From CAYVQU01 sp964453155 (GTDB lineage Bacteria > Chloroflexota > Anaerolineae > Anaerolineales > UBA11858), in the NCBI GenBank assembly GCA_964453155.1, contig CAYVQU010000270.1:1-5427 (forward strand): 5,427 bases of DNA. The letters run 5' to 3'. The position numbers were made by a program, and so were the translations under genes. The notes beneath the pieces are model-generated. The model was given only the letters and a program-made list of their open reading frames with translations. It made no database searches and was not told the origin of the DNA. Shown one piece after another: positions 5,392 through 5,427 of the stretch (position 1 is its first letter; each line of letters opens with the position of its first letter).

Positions 5392-5427
5392 GCAAAAAGG
5401 GTGCTAGACCCTCCTCAAAACAGCAAA

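Larger units (their letters stand above)
5231..5427. other. intergenic region with no gene recognised
   Basis: No plausible coding frame was seen on either strand. The stretch is AT-rich and holds a small hairpin with a short T-run (5349-5368) and a promoter-like site with a palindrome (5370-5391), both annotated separately. TAGGACA occurs twice 12 bases apart (5306-5312 and 5318-5324), which may be chance. The end of the window cuts off whatever gene follows. Confidence 0.6.

Overview
The window (5.4 kb, moderate GC) looks like chromosomal DNA from a free-living bacterium, most likely Chloroflexota, class Anaerolineae or a relative. That placement is inference. It rests on two exported cell-wall enzymes with a membrane anchor followed by a Thr/Pro-rich 'TPTPT' stalk, a TPR segment fused ahead of an L,D-transpeptidase, a Tat-exported second L,D-transpeptidase, and a thioredoxin-TPR (YbbN/CnoX) protein. 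No mobile element, CRISPR array, tRNA or rRNA was seen.

Layout, left to right. An AMMECR1-domain gene lies on the minus strand (79-654, or to 666 with a GTG start). A divergent intergenic region of about 200 bases follows. From it a plus-strand series starts: a membrane-anchored N-acetylmuramoyl-L-alanine amidase (858-1634); an L,D-transpeptidase with cytosolic TPR-like helices, one membrane helix and a Thr/Pro stalk (1631-2659, 4-base overlap with the amidase); a Tat-exported L,D-transpeptidase (2743-3765); an uncharacterised 140-residue protein with a good Shine-Dalgarno site (3845-4267); and a thioredoxin-TPR protein of the YbbN/CnoX type (4400-5230), which probably has its own promoter. 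The last 197 bases hold no gene; they contain a small hairpin and a promoter-like site pointing out of the window.

How the genes fit together. The three consecutive cell-wall enzymes form a plausible peptidoglycan-remodelling group. The amidase cleaves stem peptides from the glycan, and the two YkuD-fold enzymes would form or exchange cross-links through their active-site cysteines. All retain the expected catalytic residues. The AMMECR1, 140-residue and YbbN/CnoX proteins are predicted to be cytosolic, and nothing in the sequence ties them functionally to the wall genes. Three intergenic gaps on the right side carry perfect or near-perfect inverted repeats without U-tracts, and one of these overlaps the best promoter. 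The window is mainly housekeeping in character. The most interesting parts are the inside-to-outside architecture of the first L,D-transpeptidase and the paired, differently exported L,D-transpeptidases.
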